Of a DNA stretch of 64,000 bases, positions 34,329 through 45,700 are shown piece after piece. The position numbers were made by a program, and so were the translations under genes. The stretch comes from Pyrus communis. Lineage: Eukaryota > Streptophyta > Magnoliopsida > Rosales > Rosaceae. The stretch is from positions 23,106,317 through 23,170,316 of the forward strand of contig NC_084806.1 in NCBI RefSeq assembly GCF_963583255.1. Direction: 5' to 3'. Position 1 is the first letter of the stretch. Each line of letters opens with the position of its first letter. The notes beneath the pieces are model-generated. The model was given only the letters and a program-made list of their open reading frames with translations. It did not search any database and was not told where the DNA came from.

Positions 34329-35889
34329 CATGTTTTGAAAAGCCTAAAAGAGTGTTTTGAGTCGTTTTTGTGTGTTTGTGTCTTAGGGTACCTTCCAACA
34401 AAATGACAAGGATTTGGTTTGTAATTGCATGACTGTTAAAGAGAGTTATAAACATGGATGAAAGTTTGATTTACTCTTGGTATATGCTTGGTTATGGTTA
34501 TAATGTATGACTTCACATGCAATCATAAAAGAAAAATTCATTTTTGTAACATGCTTGAAGGAAGGAACTCAAACAAACGCTACAACCCTGTAAGACTCGA
34601 GCCATTACCTTCTTTGGAGAGTTATTTTCTGTGATTCTTTGTTTTCTAAAGTTGTTGCATGATCTCATTATTCCTTGCTTGGTTGCTACTTAGAATGCAA
34701 TTGTATCATGATAGAACTAAATGCTAGAACTTATATACATTTCATTCAAAGCATGACATTGAATTGCATAACATATATCAAGATGAAGTTGTGTAGTTGC
34801 CACCATAGCCAAATAGCCTTACTTCCCATATTTCATATATGTTGTAAGTTTTAACCCCGTTGAGCCTTGTTTAGCCCATGTTCTTTGTTAACCCATATCA
34901 TCCTCACCTAGCCTAGATTAGGACCATCCGTACCCTTGTTCTTGAAGCATAGTAAGCATGACGGATAATGAATTCCTTTTGATTAATATGTTGCAGAAAA
35001 TAAGTGTGGGGGAAGGGATTTTTGTGTGTATGTATGTGCCTAAGTCTTAAAGGAGGCACGGGAAAAAGAAAAAAAAATTGTGAGAAAAAGAAGAAGAAAA
35101 GAAAGAAAAAGAGTGAAAATAAGTGAGAATGGACTCACAAGTGTGATTGTTGAAGAAAGGGCCCAAAAAGTTTGAATATGGCCCTAAGTTTTGTGACTTC
35201 CCCTTGGGTGTTCAAAGTTGACTTCTGCGTTCTAAAGGGAATTCTAAGTACCTAATTCAATACTTTGCTCACTATTGCTTTAAGAATGTTTGTTTATCCT
35301 TCACCTTTCATTGTTAGCCAACACCTTTAGCTCCGTTTCAACCCTTATGCTTCTATCTTGAGTGTTATGTGTTTCAATTTGTGGAGTTTGGAATTGATAT
35401 GAGCTTATGGAATCACTGGTTCTCATTCTAAGTAGTAGCATTCCATTCATGAGATCATATTCATGTCATTATCGTAAATCCAGAAAATGCTTTCCTTGTT
35501 ATAACATATGTGAGTGTTCGTCTACATGTTTACATCAATCTTCTCACATGTACCTAGTGTAGGGTGTGTAGTCAGAAAATCTGTGTGAAAATTGAATGCA
35601 TATCTTGTAAGGATTTGAGCAAATTCTCTAAGGCATGTTACTACATTCGAAATGTGTTTTAAAATGCTTAATTGTGAACTAGTATGTGGTGACTATGATT
35701 AAGAATGTACTTAAGTGTAAAGATGGCTAAAATCTGTGGGAATAATGATTTTTAACTTGTCATGTGCATTGGAAATCCTTGAGACAATTGTTGGAAGGTG
35801 TAGGTTGTGTTTTGTTTGTTTTGTTTTGTTTTTGGTTTCTTTTGTTTTGTTTTGCTCGAGGACTAGCAAAAGCTAAGTGTGGGGGTATT
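32736..35889 (+). mobile_element. Element B non-coding 3' internal region and polypurine tracts
   Basis: No pol domain is present. A purine-rich TTTAAGTGTGGGGGGG follows ACATTGAGGACAATG at about 34115-34150, equivalent to the internal tract of element A (about 52966-53012 in inverse). The true 3' tract AGCAAAAGCTAAGTGTGGGG ends just before the LTR at 35890. A poly-A run (about 34299-34328) and A/G-rich 35050-35110 are simple sequence. The frame at 32723-33424 (233 residues) overlaps the likely upstream region of the antisense ORF and contains tandem SerLys-rich duplications; I do not consider it a gene. Confidence 0.7.
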
Positions 35890-37917
35890 TGATAGGAGCA
35901 TATTCATGCGACTTAAATGGCTTGTTCTCGTACATTTACGTTATGTTTCTTTAGTTATTTTAGTCCTTTATGCTTCTTTTGTGTGTTTTCAGGATAATAA
36001 GACGTGTTTGACGAAAGGATGCATTGTGGAGCGTTTTGGGGCTTTTTGGAGCACTATTGGGCTAAGGATGGATAGCTTATGCTTGGAGCCCAAGTGTTGG
36101 ATGAAATTGAAGGCCTTGTATGCACTTGAGGACACAAAACAATGGCCCTAACCCAATTACATTCACCTTGCCATGGGCTTAACACAAACACCATTCCTTG
36201 CCATGCAAGGGGGAGCAATTTGGGTCCATTTCATGCACTTAAAACCTAGTCCAATTACACACCATTGCAACCAATTCCATTCTTTGCCATGCACATTCAT
36301 CACCAATTCAACATGCATTCATCATCACAATCAAAACAGCCATTCTTAGCCGTGTAAATCCATTCCACTTCATTGCACATGCATCTTCATAAATCAACAC
36401 CACTCATTGCACATGCATTCCATCCTTTAATTCACCCACATACCCCTTTAAATCATTCAATCACACCATCACACATTCATTCTCCAACATTGCACATGCA
36501 CTTTGCCTTTCATCATTGCACCACAAATCAATCAACACATGCATTCCCTTCACATTCACCCACATGCACATTCAATCATTCACTCATGCACCCTTTATTC
36601 TTCATCATTCCAGCCATGCACATTTAATCATTCATTTCCCAACTCAATACCGTGCCTTTCACTCCCATTTCCAGCATGCATTCACATGCATTTTCAGCAC
36701 CTACACACCTCACACACATGCAATTCCAGCACCAACAAGCATCATTGCCGTGTACCCCTTATGCATTTCCAGCTTTCACATGTTTTCCTAGCTGTTTTTT
36801 ATCATTAACAAGCCACATGCATTCTAAACAAACAGCCATATACACCTCCACTCCTCCTATAAAAACCCTTGCATTCATTCATTCAAAAACATCTCATTTT
36901 TCATACACAACACACCACAAACACATCCATTCTTCCTTGCCGTGAGCTCTCATTCCCTTATAATCCAAACACCACTCCTCATCCATTTCCATAATTCCCC
37001 AATTAACTAGGGGTGCTAATCTATTTTAAACTAACTCAAAGAAATAAAAATAACCTTTAAAACACTTGATTCACTTAAAGTAAACTCGAAACAAGTTCAC
37101 AAGACTCAAAATTAGCTAAAAACACAATCTAAAACAAGAATGTAAATGAGGCAGATTTGTGACTCCAAATACTTAAAAACCAAAATAAGACAGATTATAA
37201 TGACTAAGACTTAACAAAATATGGGGGGGGGGGGATTGTGTTTGGATGAGATTAAATTAAATGGACAAAATATAATTAAGGGCAAAATGTAAATATGTAT
37301 GTGATGAAAATATGGATGATGGAATAGCCAAGGGGTTCTTCTCCACACATGTTACACTTGCAGACAAGATTGATTCTCAGTTGGTCTTTCGATAAATTAT
37401 GAAACTCAACGCCCCGGGTTAATTAGGTCCGCTTAAATTAACCGTCAAGTTTTCCTTAAGTTAATGAATTGGATGGGTTAGCGCAACGCAATTCACAACA
37501 TTCTCCAAAAGTCCTTTACGTGAACAGCACAATAAAGATACAATCAAAGATCATTAAGCATTATGAAAACTATAAGTGTTGACGAGGCATTCGTTACTAT
37601 GATGAGCATGAAACTCGTGCCAAGAATTCATTTAACGCGATTGTTTATAAGCAACCTCCACTACTTGTGAATATAAGTTCATAACGATTAGGTGAAACTC
37701 ACTTATATTCTAGCGTCATATTCATGCATGAAAATTAAGCGCGCATTCTTAATAAACATACATAAATAAGTTATCAATCAAACGGTTAAACAAATTGAAT
37801 CAACAACTTATGAAATTCCAACGAAAGTTAATCAATTCATATTGCAAACATAAACATAGTTTCGAATCACCCCCTAGCTAAAGGGGGGTTTAGCTCCTCA
37901 TAACTTTGAAATCAAAG
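35890..37917 (+). mobile_element. Element B LTR copy 2, with inverted 3' half
   Basis: It starts TGATAGGAGCATATTC at 35890, directly after a polypurine tract. The first part (to about 37010) is in LTR orientation. From about 37012 to 37917 the sequence is the inverse of the 3' half of the copy at 37918-40028 (37300-37900 pairs with about 39085-39620) and matches the element A LTR only in reverse. Copies 1 and 2 share this inversion and are about 99% identical, so it predates their duplication. A 12-base poly-G tract sits at 37223-37234. Confidence 0.75.
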
Positions 37918-40028
37918 TGATAGGAGCATATTCATGCGACTTAAATGGCTTGTTCTCGTACATTTACGTTATGTTTCTTTAGTTAGTTTAGTCCTTTATG
38001 CTTCTTTTGTGTGTTTTCAGGATAATAAGACGTGTTTGACGAAAGGATGCATTGTGGAGTGTTTTGGAGCACTATTGGGCTAAGGATGGATAGCTTATGC
38101 TTGGAGCCCAAGTGTTGGATGAAATTGAAGGCCTTGTAAGCACTTGAGGACATAAAACAATGGCCCTAACCCAATTACATTCACCTTGCCTTGGGCTTAA
38201 CACAAACACCATTCCTTGCCATGCAAGGGGGAGCAATTTGGGTCCATTTCATGTACTTAAACCCTAGCCCAATCCACAATCACTTCAAAGCCATGCAAAA
38301 CCTTTCAACACCCTTTAATCATTCCCCTTTAAGTTATGATTTTATTTCCTAACCCTACATGCATTATTTATTAGCATCTTCACATGCATTCACACCTCTT
38401 TAATCCACATGCATTCATCATCATTCACTCTAGTTTTAATTCACATGCAAACACATGCATTTCCAACACCAAACATACCTTGCCATGTATCCCATTCCAT
38501 TTTCCAGCTTTTCTCCTTCTCTTTGCAACCTAATTCACATGCATTCCATCCTTTAATTCACCCACATGCCCCTTTAAATCATTCAATCACACCATCACAC
38601 ATTCATCCTCCAACATTGCACATGCACTTTGCCTTTCATCATTGCACAACAATCATAAGAGCCACATGCACTCTTAAACAATCAACAACATATTCTCCCA
38701 TTCCCCCTATAAAAACCCATGCATTCATTGAGAAATTCATTCACTCCCCACTCCATCTCTCCATTTCTCACACCACAACTAACACAAACACTTCCCCTTA
38801 GAATCCAAAACCGTGAGTCCCCCTTCCACCATTCCTCATCCATTTCCATAATCCCCCAAACCTCACCTTAGACCTTGTGCTACAACAACGAGGAAGATAA
38901 GAGGGCCTAAACATTCATACAATTCAAGTTTGAGTTGTTGGAATGTTTAGGTGTTTCTTTGATTTCAAAGTTTAAATTCAATTCTCTTTGTTTTGTAAGT
39001 ATGAGGAATGGAAGAGAAGAGTGCCTAAACGTTAATACAATTCAAGTTTGAGTTGTTGGAATGTTTAGGTGTTTCTTTGATTTCAAAGTTATGAGGAACT
39101 AAACCCCCTTTAGCTAGGGGGTAATTCGAAATAAATGTTTATGCTTGCATTTTGATTTGATTACTTCTAATTGCGTTTCATAAGTTGTGAATTCAATTTG
39201 TTTAACCGTTTGATTGATAACTTATTTATGTATGTTTATTGAGAGTGCACGCTTAATTTTCATGCATGAATATGACGCTAGAATATAAGTGAGTTTCACC
39301 TAATAGTTACGAACTTATATTCACAAATAGTGGAGGTTGCTTATAAACAATCGCGTTAAACGAATTCTTGGCATAAGTTTCATGCGTATTCCATAGTAAC
39401 AAGTGCCTCGTCAACACTTATAGTTTTCATAATGCTTAATGATCTTTGATTGTATCTTTATTGTGCTTTTCACGTAAAGGACTTTTGGAGAATGTGGTGA
39501 ATTGCGTTGCGCTAACCCATCCAATTCATTAACTTAAGGAGAACTTGTCGGTTAATTTAAGCGGACCTAATTAACTTGGAGCGTTGAGAATTAATGGTTT
39601 ATTGAAATGCAATTGGAAATCTTTTTATTATGCAAGTGTAACATATGTGGAGATGACCCCCTTAGCTAGCATTCATCCATTCTATTTCATCAATTTTATA
39701 CTTACATTCTGTTTTAATTTGTTCATTTAATTTAATTTCGTATAAACTTAAATCCCCCTTTACTTTAATGTCAATTTAGTTAGAAATCATTTTAGTTTGT
39801 GTTTTTAAAAGCATTTTGAGTCTTTGGTTTGTCTTAGTGTTTTAAAGATTAGTTTTGCATTCTTTGAGTCTAGTATAGTGTTTTATATTGTGTTTTTACG
39901 TTTTTGAGTCAAATCCAAGTGATTAACAATCCCTCCTAATCCCCGGTCCAGAACGATCCCTCACTTATCCATTCTACTACAATTGTCAAACGAGGGTTTA
40001 ATTTGAGTGTCAAGTAAATCTCGCATCA
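37918..40028 (+). mobile_element. Element B LTR copy 3, full length in normal order
   Basis: This 2111-bp copy runs from TGATAGGAGC (37918) to GTAAATCTCGCATCA (40028), close to the 2107 bp of the element A LTR. Its last 130 bases (CCTCCTAATCCCCGG ... GGGTTTAATTTGAGTG) match the A LTR terminus in the same orientation. It is thus the reference for LTR orientation in this family. It directly abuts copy 2 with no flank between. Two partial duplications of a GTTTAGGTGTTTCTTTGATT segment lie at 38940-39090. It lacks a following PBS. Confidence 0.75.
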
Positions 40029-40515
40029 CAAAGAAACACCTAAACATTCCAACAACTCAAACTTGAATTGTATGAACGTTTAGGCACTCTTCTCTTCCAT
40101 TCCTCACACGTACAAAACAAAGAGAATTGAATTTAAACATTGAAATCAAAGAAACACCTAAACATTCTAACAACTCAAACTTGAATTGTATGAATGTTTA
40201 GGTGTTTCTTTGATTTCAATGTTTAAATTCAATTCTCTTTGTTTTGTACGTGTGAGGAATGGAAGAGAAGAGTGCCTAAACGTTCATACAATTCAAGTTT
40301 GAGTTGTTGGAATGTTTAGGTGTTTCTTTGATTTCAAAGTTATGAGGAACTATACCCCCCTTTATCTAGGGGGTGATTCGAAACTATGTTTATGTTTGCA
40401 ATATGAATTGATTAACTTTCGTTGGAATTTCATAAGTTGTTGATTCAATTTGTTTAACCGTTTGATTGATAACTTATTTATGTATGTTTATTAAGAATGC
40501 GCGCTTAATTTTCAG
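40029..40515. repeat. Perfect hairpin and partial element B LTR
   Basis: Bases 40029 to about 40335 form a near-perfect palindrome centred near 40182, with arms of about 150 bases; for example AACACCTAAACATTC pairs with GAATGTTTAGGTGTT. After it, 40336-40515 repeats the LTR segment seen at 39075-39260 and stops at TTAATTTTCAG. The palindrome looks like template-switch or foldback product made from LTR sequence. Confidence 0.75.
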
Positions 40516-42105
40516 GAATCAGTAAAACTTGAAAATATCCCAAACAGACTCTTATACCTCATGTATCCAATAGAGCTTGAATTTCTAGAGGAAAAACTTG
40601 AAATCATACACGTAAGAGTTGTGTTCCCTCTGCCAGATAAAAGTGAGAAAGACAAAGTTTTCCAAAATTCTAATAACTTTACATATTATCAATTTCGCAA
40701 CAAAACACATTGGTTCTAGCACTAACAACATAAAAAGTTTTAAAATTGCAATCTAAACTAATGTTTTCTTTCTTCCTCTCCCTGTTCGTGAAACATGAAG
40801 ACAAAGATTTCCAAAATTCCAATGAATCCTCTCATTTCTTCGCAAAAATTATAAATTTATTTGAATCCAACAATTATCAATGCATTTTAAAACTGGAAAA
40901 AAGCAGGACATAAAACTTATCCAAAATATAAGAAGAGCGTCACAGGTGTGATAGGAGCATATTCATGCGACTTAAATGGCTTGTTCTCGTATATTTACGT
41001 TATGTTTCCTTAGTTATTTTAGTCCTTTATGCTTCTTTTGTGTGTTTTTAGGATAATAAGACGTGTTTGACGAAAGGATGCATTGTGGAGCGTTTTGGGG
41101 CTTTTTGGAGCACTATTGGGCTAAGGATGGATAGCTTATGCTTGGAGCCCAAGTGTTGGATGAAATTGAAGGCCTTGTATGCACTTGAGGACACAAAACA
41201 ATGGCCCTAACCCAATTACATTCACCTTGCCATGGGCTTAACACAAACACCATTCCTTGCCATGCAAGGGGGAGCAATTTGGGTCCATTTCATGCACTTA
41301 AAACCTAGCCCAATTACACACCATTGCAGCCAATTCCATTCTTTGCCATGCACATTCATCACCAATTCAACATGCATTCATCATCACAATCAAAACAGTC
41401 ATTCTTAGCCGTGTAAATCCATTCCACTTCATTGCACATGCATCTTCAATTTCATCCAACACTTGGGCTCCAAGCATAAGCTATCCATCCTTAGCCCAAT
41501 AGTGCTCCAAAAAGCCCCAAAACACTCCACAATGCATCCTTTCGTCAAACACGTCTTATTATCCTGAAAACACACAAAAGAAGCATAAAGGACTAAAATA
41601 ACTAAAGAGACATAACGTAAATGTACGAGAACAAGCCATTTAAGTCGCATGAATATGCTCCTATCACACCTATGACGCTCTTCTTATATTTTGGATAAGT
41701 TTTATGTCCTGCTTTTTTCCAGTTTTAAAATGCATTGATAATTGTTGGATTCAAATAGATTTATAATTTTTGCGAAGAAATGAGAGGATTCATTGGAATT
41801 TTGGAAATCTTTGTCTTCATGTTTCACGAACAGGGAGAGGAAGAAAGAAAACATTAGTTTAGATTGCAATTTTAAAACTTTTTATGTTGTTAGTGTTGGA
41901 ACCAATGTGTTTTGTTGCGAAATTGATAATATGTAAAGTTATTAGAATTTTGGAAAACTTTGTCTTTCTCACTTTTATCTGGCAGAGGGAACACAACTCT
42001 TACGTGTATGATTTCAAGTTTTTCCTTTAGAAATTCAAGCTCTATTGGATACATAAGGTATAAGAGTCTGTTTGGGATATTTTCAAGTTTTACTGATTCC
42101 TGAAA
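40516..42105. repeat. Long inverted repeat around back-to-back element B LTR starts
   Basis: The 433-base segment 40516-40948 is repeated in inverse at 41667-42105. Between the arms, an LTR start in plus orientation (TGATAGGAGC at 40949, to about 41445) is joined to an LTR start in minus orientation ending CTATCA at 41666. The inverse match continues through the first 220 LTR bases, so each arm is about 650 bases. The non-LTR arm sequence continues past 42105 toward the Helitron 3' end and is therefore the older host of the LTRs. The frame at 41890-42129 is arm sequence. Confidence 0.8.
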
Positions 42106-42507
42106 AAAAGCATGCTTAAGAGTAATCATATTTCAGTTTTTATTGAATTCAGGTAACCATCTTCAGTTTTTTGCTTTGATCTGAAGGCTTTGTTTTGTTC
42201 AGATATCAAAGTTGAGCATGATTTCATATGTTTTTCAATGTTTTTATTCCGATTTAATAATGTGATTTAATGGTGCGATGCTGATTTAGGCTATAAATTC
42301 AGAGGCTTTTCAATAGGCAAGTTTGCAACATGGAATTCAGAGGCAGTTGTATCATTGGCTGAAATATACTAGATCTAATCCTTAGACATCATTTTTCACT
42401 TTGATTAAGATGTGTGCCTGCCTTCTCAGTACAAAACTGGCTTACATATTGTTTTACACCATATTCTCATCTTTTTTTATGCATTTTTACATCCAGTAGT
42501 TTCAACA

Positions 42508-42537
42508 CCCGCAGCAACGCGCGGGCACTATTGCTAG
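42508..42537 (+). other. Helitron 3' terminus: hairpin plus CTAG
   Basis: CCCGC at 42508-42512 can pair with GCGGG at 42521-42525 around an AGCAACGC loop. CTAG ends at 42537 and is followed by T. This spacing (hairpin about 8-12 bases from CTRR) is the accepted Helitron 3' end, which acts as the rolling-circle termination signal. Confidence 0.75.
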
Positions 42538-42773
42538 TTTTATTCCGAAAATTGGACTCTTCGTTTCAGAGTAACCGGTCAAACCCCAAAGCTGTACAAA
42601 TTAGGGCTTGCAGATTCTCTCCTTGAGAATTCTGATCGCATCATATCCATTTGTCTTCAAATCGAACTTGATTTTCGATGCCTAGGCCTTGAAGGCAGCA
42701 TGATAAAAATTAGGGTTTTCTTTTGTGATTTTTCAGGTACTTTGCATTTGTAATTGTTCAATTCGAGAGGGAA

Positions 42774-45700
42774 ATGCGGGGATATGATAGAGATGTAAGT
42801 AAATTTTGGATCTTCGTCTATCTGTTTTTTATTATATGTAAATTTTCGATGTTGATACTCTATTATTATTTGGAGAAAATTAGTTTGACAATTTTTTTGG
42901 GATAGGATTATGGTCAGTCAGGCGACGAATATGAGGATTATGAGGATGATGAGGATGGTGAAGAGTATGAAGAGGAAGAGGAAGATCCAAAGCCTACCAA
43001 GGAAGCATTGGCATACCTTGAGTTGAGACAACGCTTGAAAGAACAATTACGAAAGAAGAAGAGTGGTTCTTCTTTGGCCAACTCCAGTAATAAAAAGAAG
43101 GAGCTCCCCTATGACAAGTGAGTAACCACTATATAACCGCAGTTTTTCCTTCGTGGAAAATCCATGCTTTCTTAGTAAGACAAGGTAGGCGGTTCTGTTT
43201 GTTTCTGCTACTAGGTTCAATGCTTCCGTATTGGAAGTAACCAATGATTATTTGATGAACAATATCTAGCCTTGTTATCTGAAGTTGTAGGGAAGCAGGA
43301 AGTGATGCAACTAAAATAGTTCTGTAATGTATTGATTTGCTTGCATTCTACCAGAGCCTGTAACAATATAGGTTTTATAGTTGCAATTTCTAGGACAGAC
43401 CAATGTTTTTTTTTCCAGGGTATCACTGTCTGAAAGTAGTATAGAGAAATGAGAATACATTTTGAAGAGTTGTCATCCTTGCAACTTTATTTGCAGTTCC
43501 TTGTTTTCTTTTTTTGTGATGAGGTTATCAGACAGATGATTTGTTTCATAATTTTTCTGTGGACAATATAGTGGTAATTGGTAAAATAGAAGTTTTGAAA
43601 TTGATTTTAAATTGTTTCCCTACTTATTCTGCAGTTTTAGATCTTTCTTTGGCCCATCTCAACCAATTATTGCTGAGAGAGTGATTCAAGAAGGCAAATT
43701 GTTTTTAGAAACCAAGCACCTAACATCCAGTGCTACCAACTCTGTCCATCATGTATGTATTATTACTCCCTCTTTTTGATATAGCTCATAAATTCATAAC
43801 ATTACTTGCTCACATTGACTTTTTTCTGTACCTGTCATATACAATTGGTCTACACTTTACACATATAATGAGTCCACTTCCCAAAATGATTATGAGATAG
43901 TTTTGGCCTTGTAATTTCTGTGTTATGTCATATCCTGTTATTTGTGGAAATTTTTGGGAACTTTGGTTTGTTCAAAGAAATTGATTTGAAGTGCATATTA
44001 TTTGAGATTCTTCTTTCCATGTGATGTAATTTACAATCTTATTGTTGCAAGAACCATTTTGGAGTTGCTTTTGCTTTCCACCTCTTTTATTGGTTCTAAT
44101 CTTAAATTTGATGAAAGGGTTACCGATCACTCGATTCTTGGTGAGGGTCTGGGAATTTCTAGATTTACCCGTATAGGTTTATATCTTGAAACTTTATGAC
44201 TTACTTGGCATGCCTGATTTGTGTCTTGCTGCTTATTTTGTTTAGTTTTTAACCCTGGCATTAGCTATTCCTTTTTATGTAACAAAAAAATATTTTCTTG
44301 GAACTCTCTTCATTTTATGAACATACTAATGTTTACAATGATATGCTTAATAAGATTTTTTACATGCCTAAAATCTTGTTGCAGAAAATTTTTTTGTTGG
44401 AACTCTTCTTTTTTGTTTTGACACAAAAACAAGTCTATAAGTTATAGTGCATTAATTTGATGATGGCACTTGCCTCTGCAGAACAAGAAGGGGTCTGGAT
44501 CAACCTCTGCTGGATCGAAATCTGTATCGAATTTTGAATTTGAAGACAAAGTTATCAACTTGTTCAAAAATTTCATGGCCAGGTAACTCTGCTTTTATCT
44601 TTTATCACTAGAAGAAATTCGCTTTTTTCATCTGGGCAATCTTTAAAATTCATCAATTCTGCAGACTCGGCAATTTTGACGAGTTGGTGGCCACTGGAAG
44701 CACATTACTTGTCGACTTTCAGCAGGGGCTGGGTAAGTAGTATTCTGGGTTTTGTTTCAAATTTGATTTAGTTTCTTAGAAAGTAATATTTTTGTTTTTG
44801 TAGAGTTTCTTCGACGACCTCAGATAGATGAGACATCGGATTTGGTTAAAAACGTAATCCGAGGTAATGAAACAAAGAGGGTTAAGTCATATGTTGAAGC
44901 TGGATGTCTCAACGCTGACGATGGCAGGTGAAATATAAGCAAGTGTGAGTGCAATTCTGTATATTTTCTTATGCTTTCTTTGGATAGTTGGTTAGATAAT
45001 TGAGTGTTAAGACCCTCCCAAGCTCTTATCAGTTTTATATCAGCAAAGATTTATAATGTTATAGAAATATGCTTAATTATTTGTTAAAACTGTTATCTTT
45101 CACAATTTACTGGAAATAATTGGAATGAGTTGATAGCTTGATAGTCTCTTCTTTCTCTTTACTTGAATTCAGTTCTCCATTAGAAAAATTTGGATATCGG
45201 TTAAAGGCCACTGATAGTACTTATGCTCCCGCAGTAGTGACAGTTTATTTGTAATTGGCTGATAATTTGTAGCGTTGATTTACTGAGTATCCAACTAATG
45301 AGCATGTTTTTCTGATATCTGCCCTTGAATTACTATCCTTTGTTTTTGTATGGTGCTGTTCCTTTACTTTGAGTTCTGCCACTTTCTGATACATTATTGG
45401 TCTGGACTATGAACGTGATGTATTTCTTATACATGGTGAAATTCTTGTAGAGAAGTGCATACATGCCAACTTGGACTTTGTGACCATCTAAGTAAAGGTA
45501 ACATGTCTTTCCAAAATTGTCAGTATTGTTTCTTTTATTATATATCACAAAAGAATCTTGTTAAAGGGAAAGCGAAGTGGTGATGCCTTTACATCAATGA
45601 GCTGTTTTATCTGTTCGTAGTAGTAGTTCTTTCATATCTCGTGTGCTGCAGTTTGTAGTTTGAATGTCTGATATATGTTGCAGTTTGTAGTTTGTTAATG

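Larger units (their letters stand above)
27588..42537 (+). mobile_element. Candidate non-autonomous Helitron, enlarged by nested insertions
   Basis: The right end has the Helitron signature: a GC hairpin CCCGCAGCAACGCGCGGG (42508-42525), 8 bases, then CTAG (42534-42537) followed by T. The proposed left end starts TC after an A at 27588 (TCATCATTATATATACTAAAA), with the subterminal palindrome AAAACTCAGTTGAGTTTT. No Rep/helicase frame is present, so it would be non-autonomous. Inside are a foldback element (27803-28085), unrecognised exons (28697-29578) and the element B complex (29717-41666), which accounts for most of its length. The 3' end is well supported; pairing with this 5' end is inference, because rearrangements lie between. 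Confidence 0.55.
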
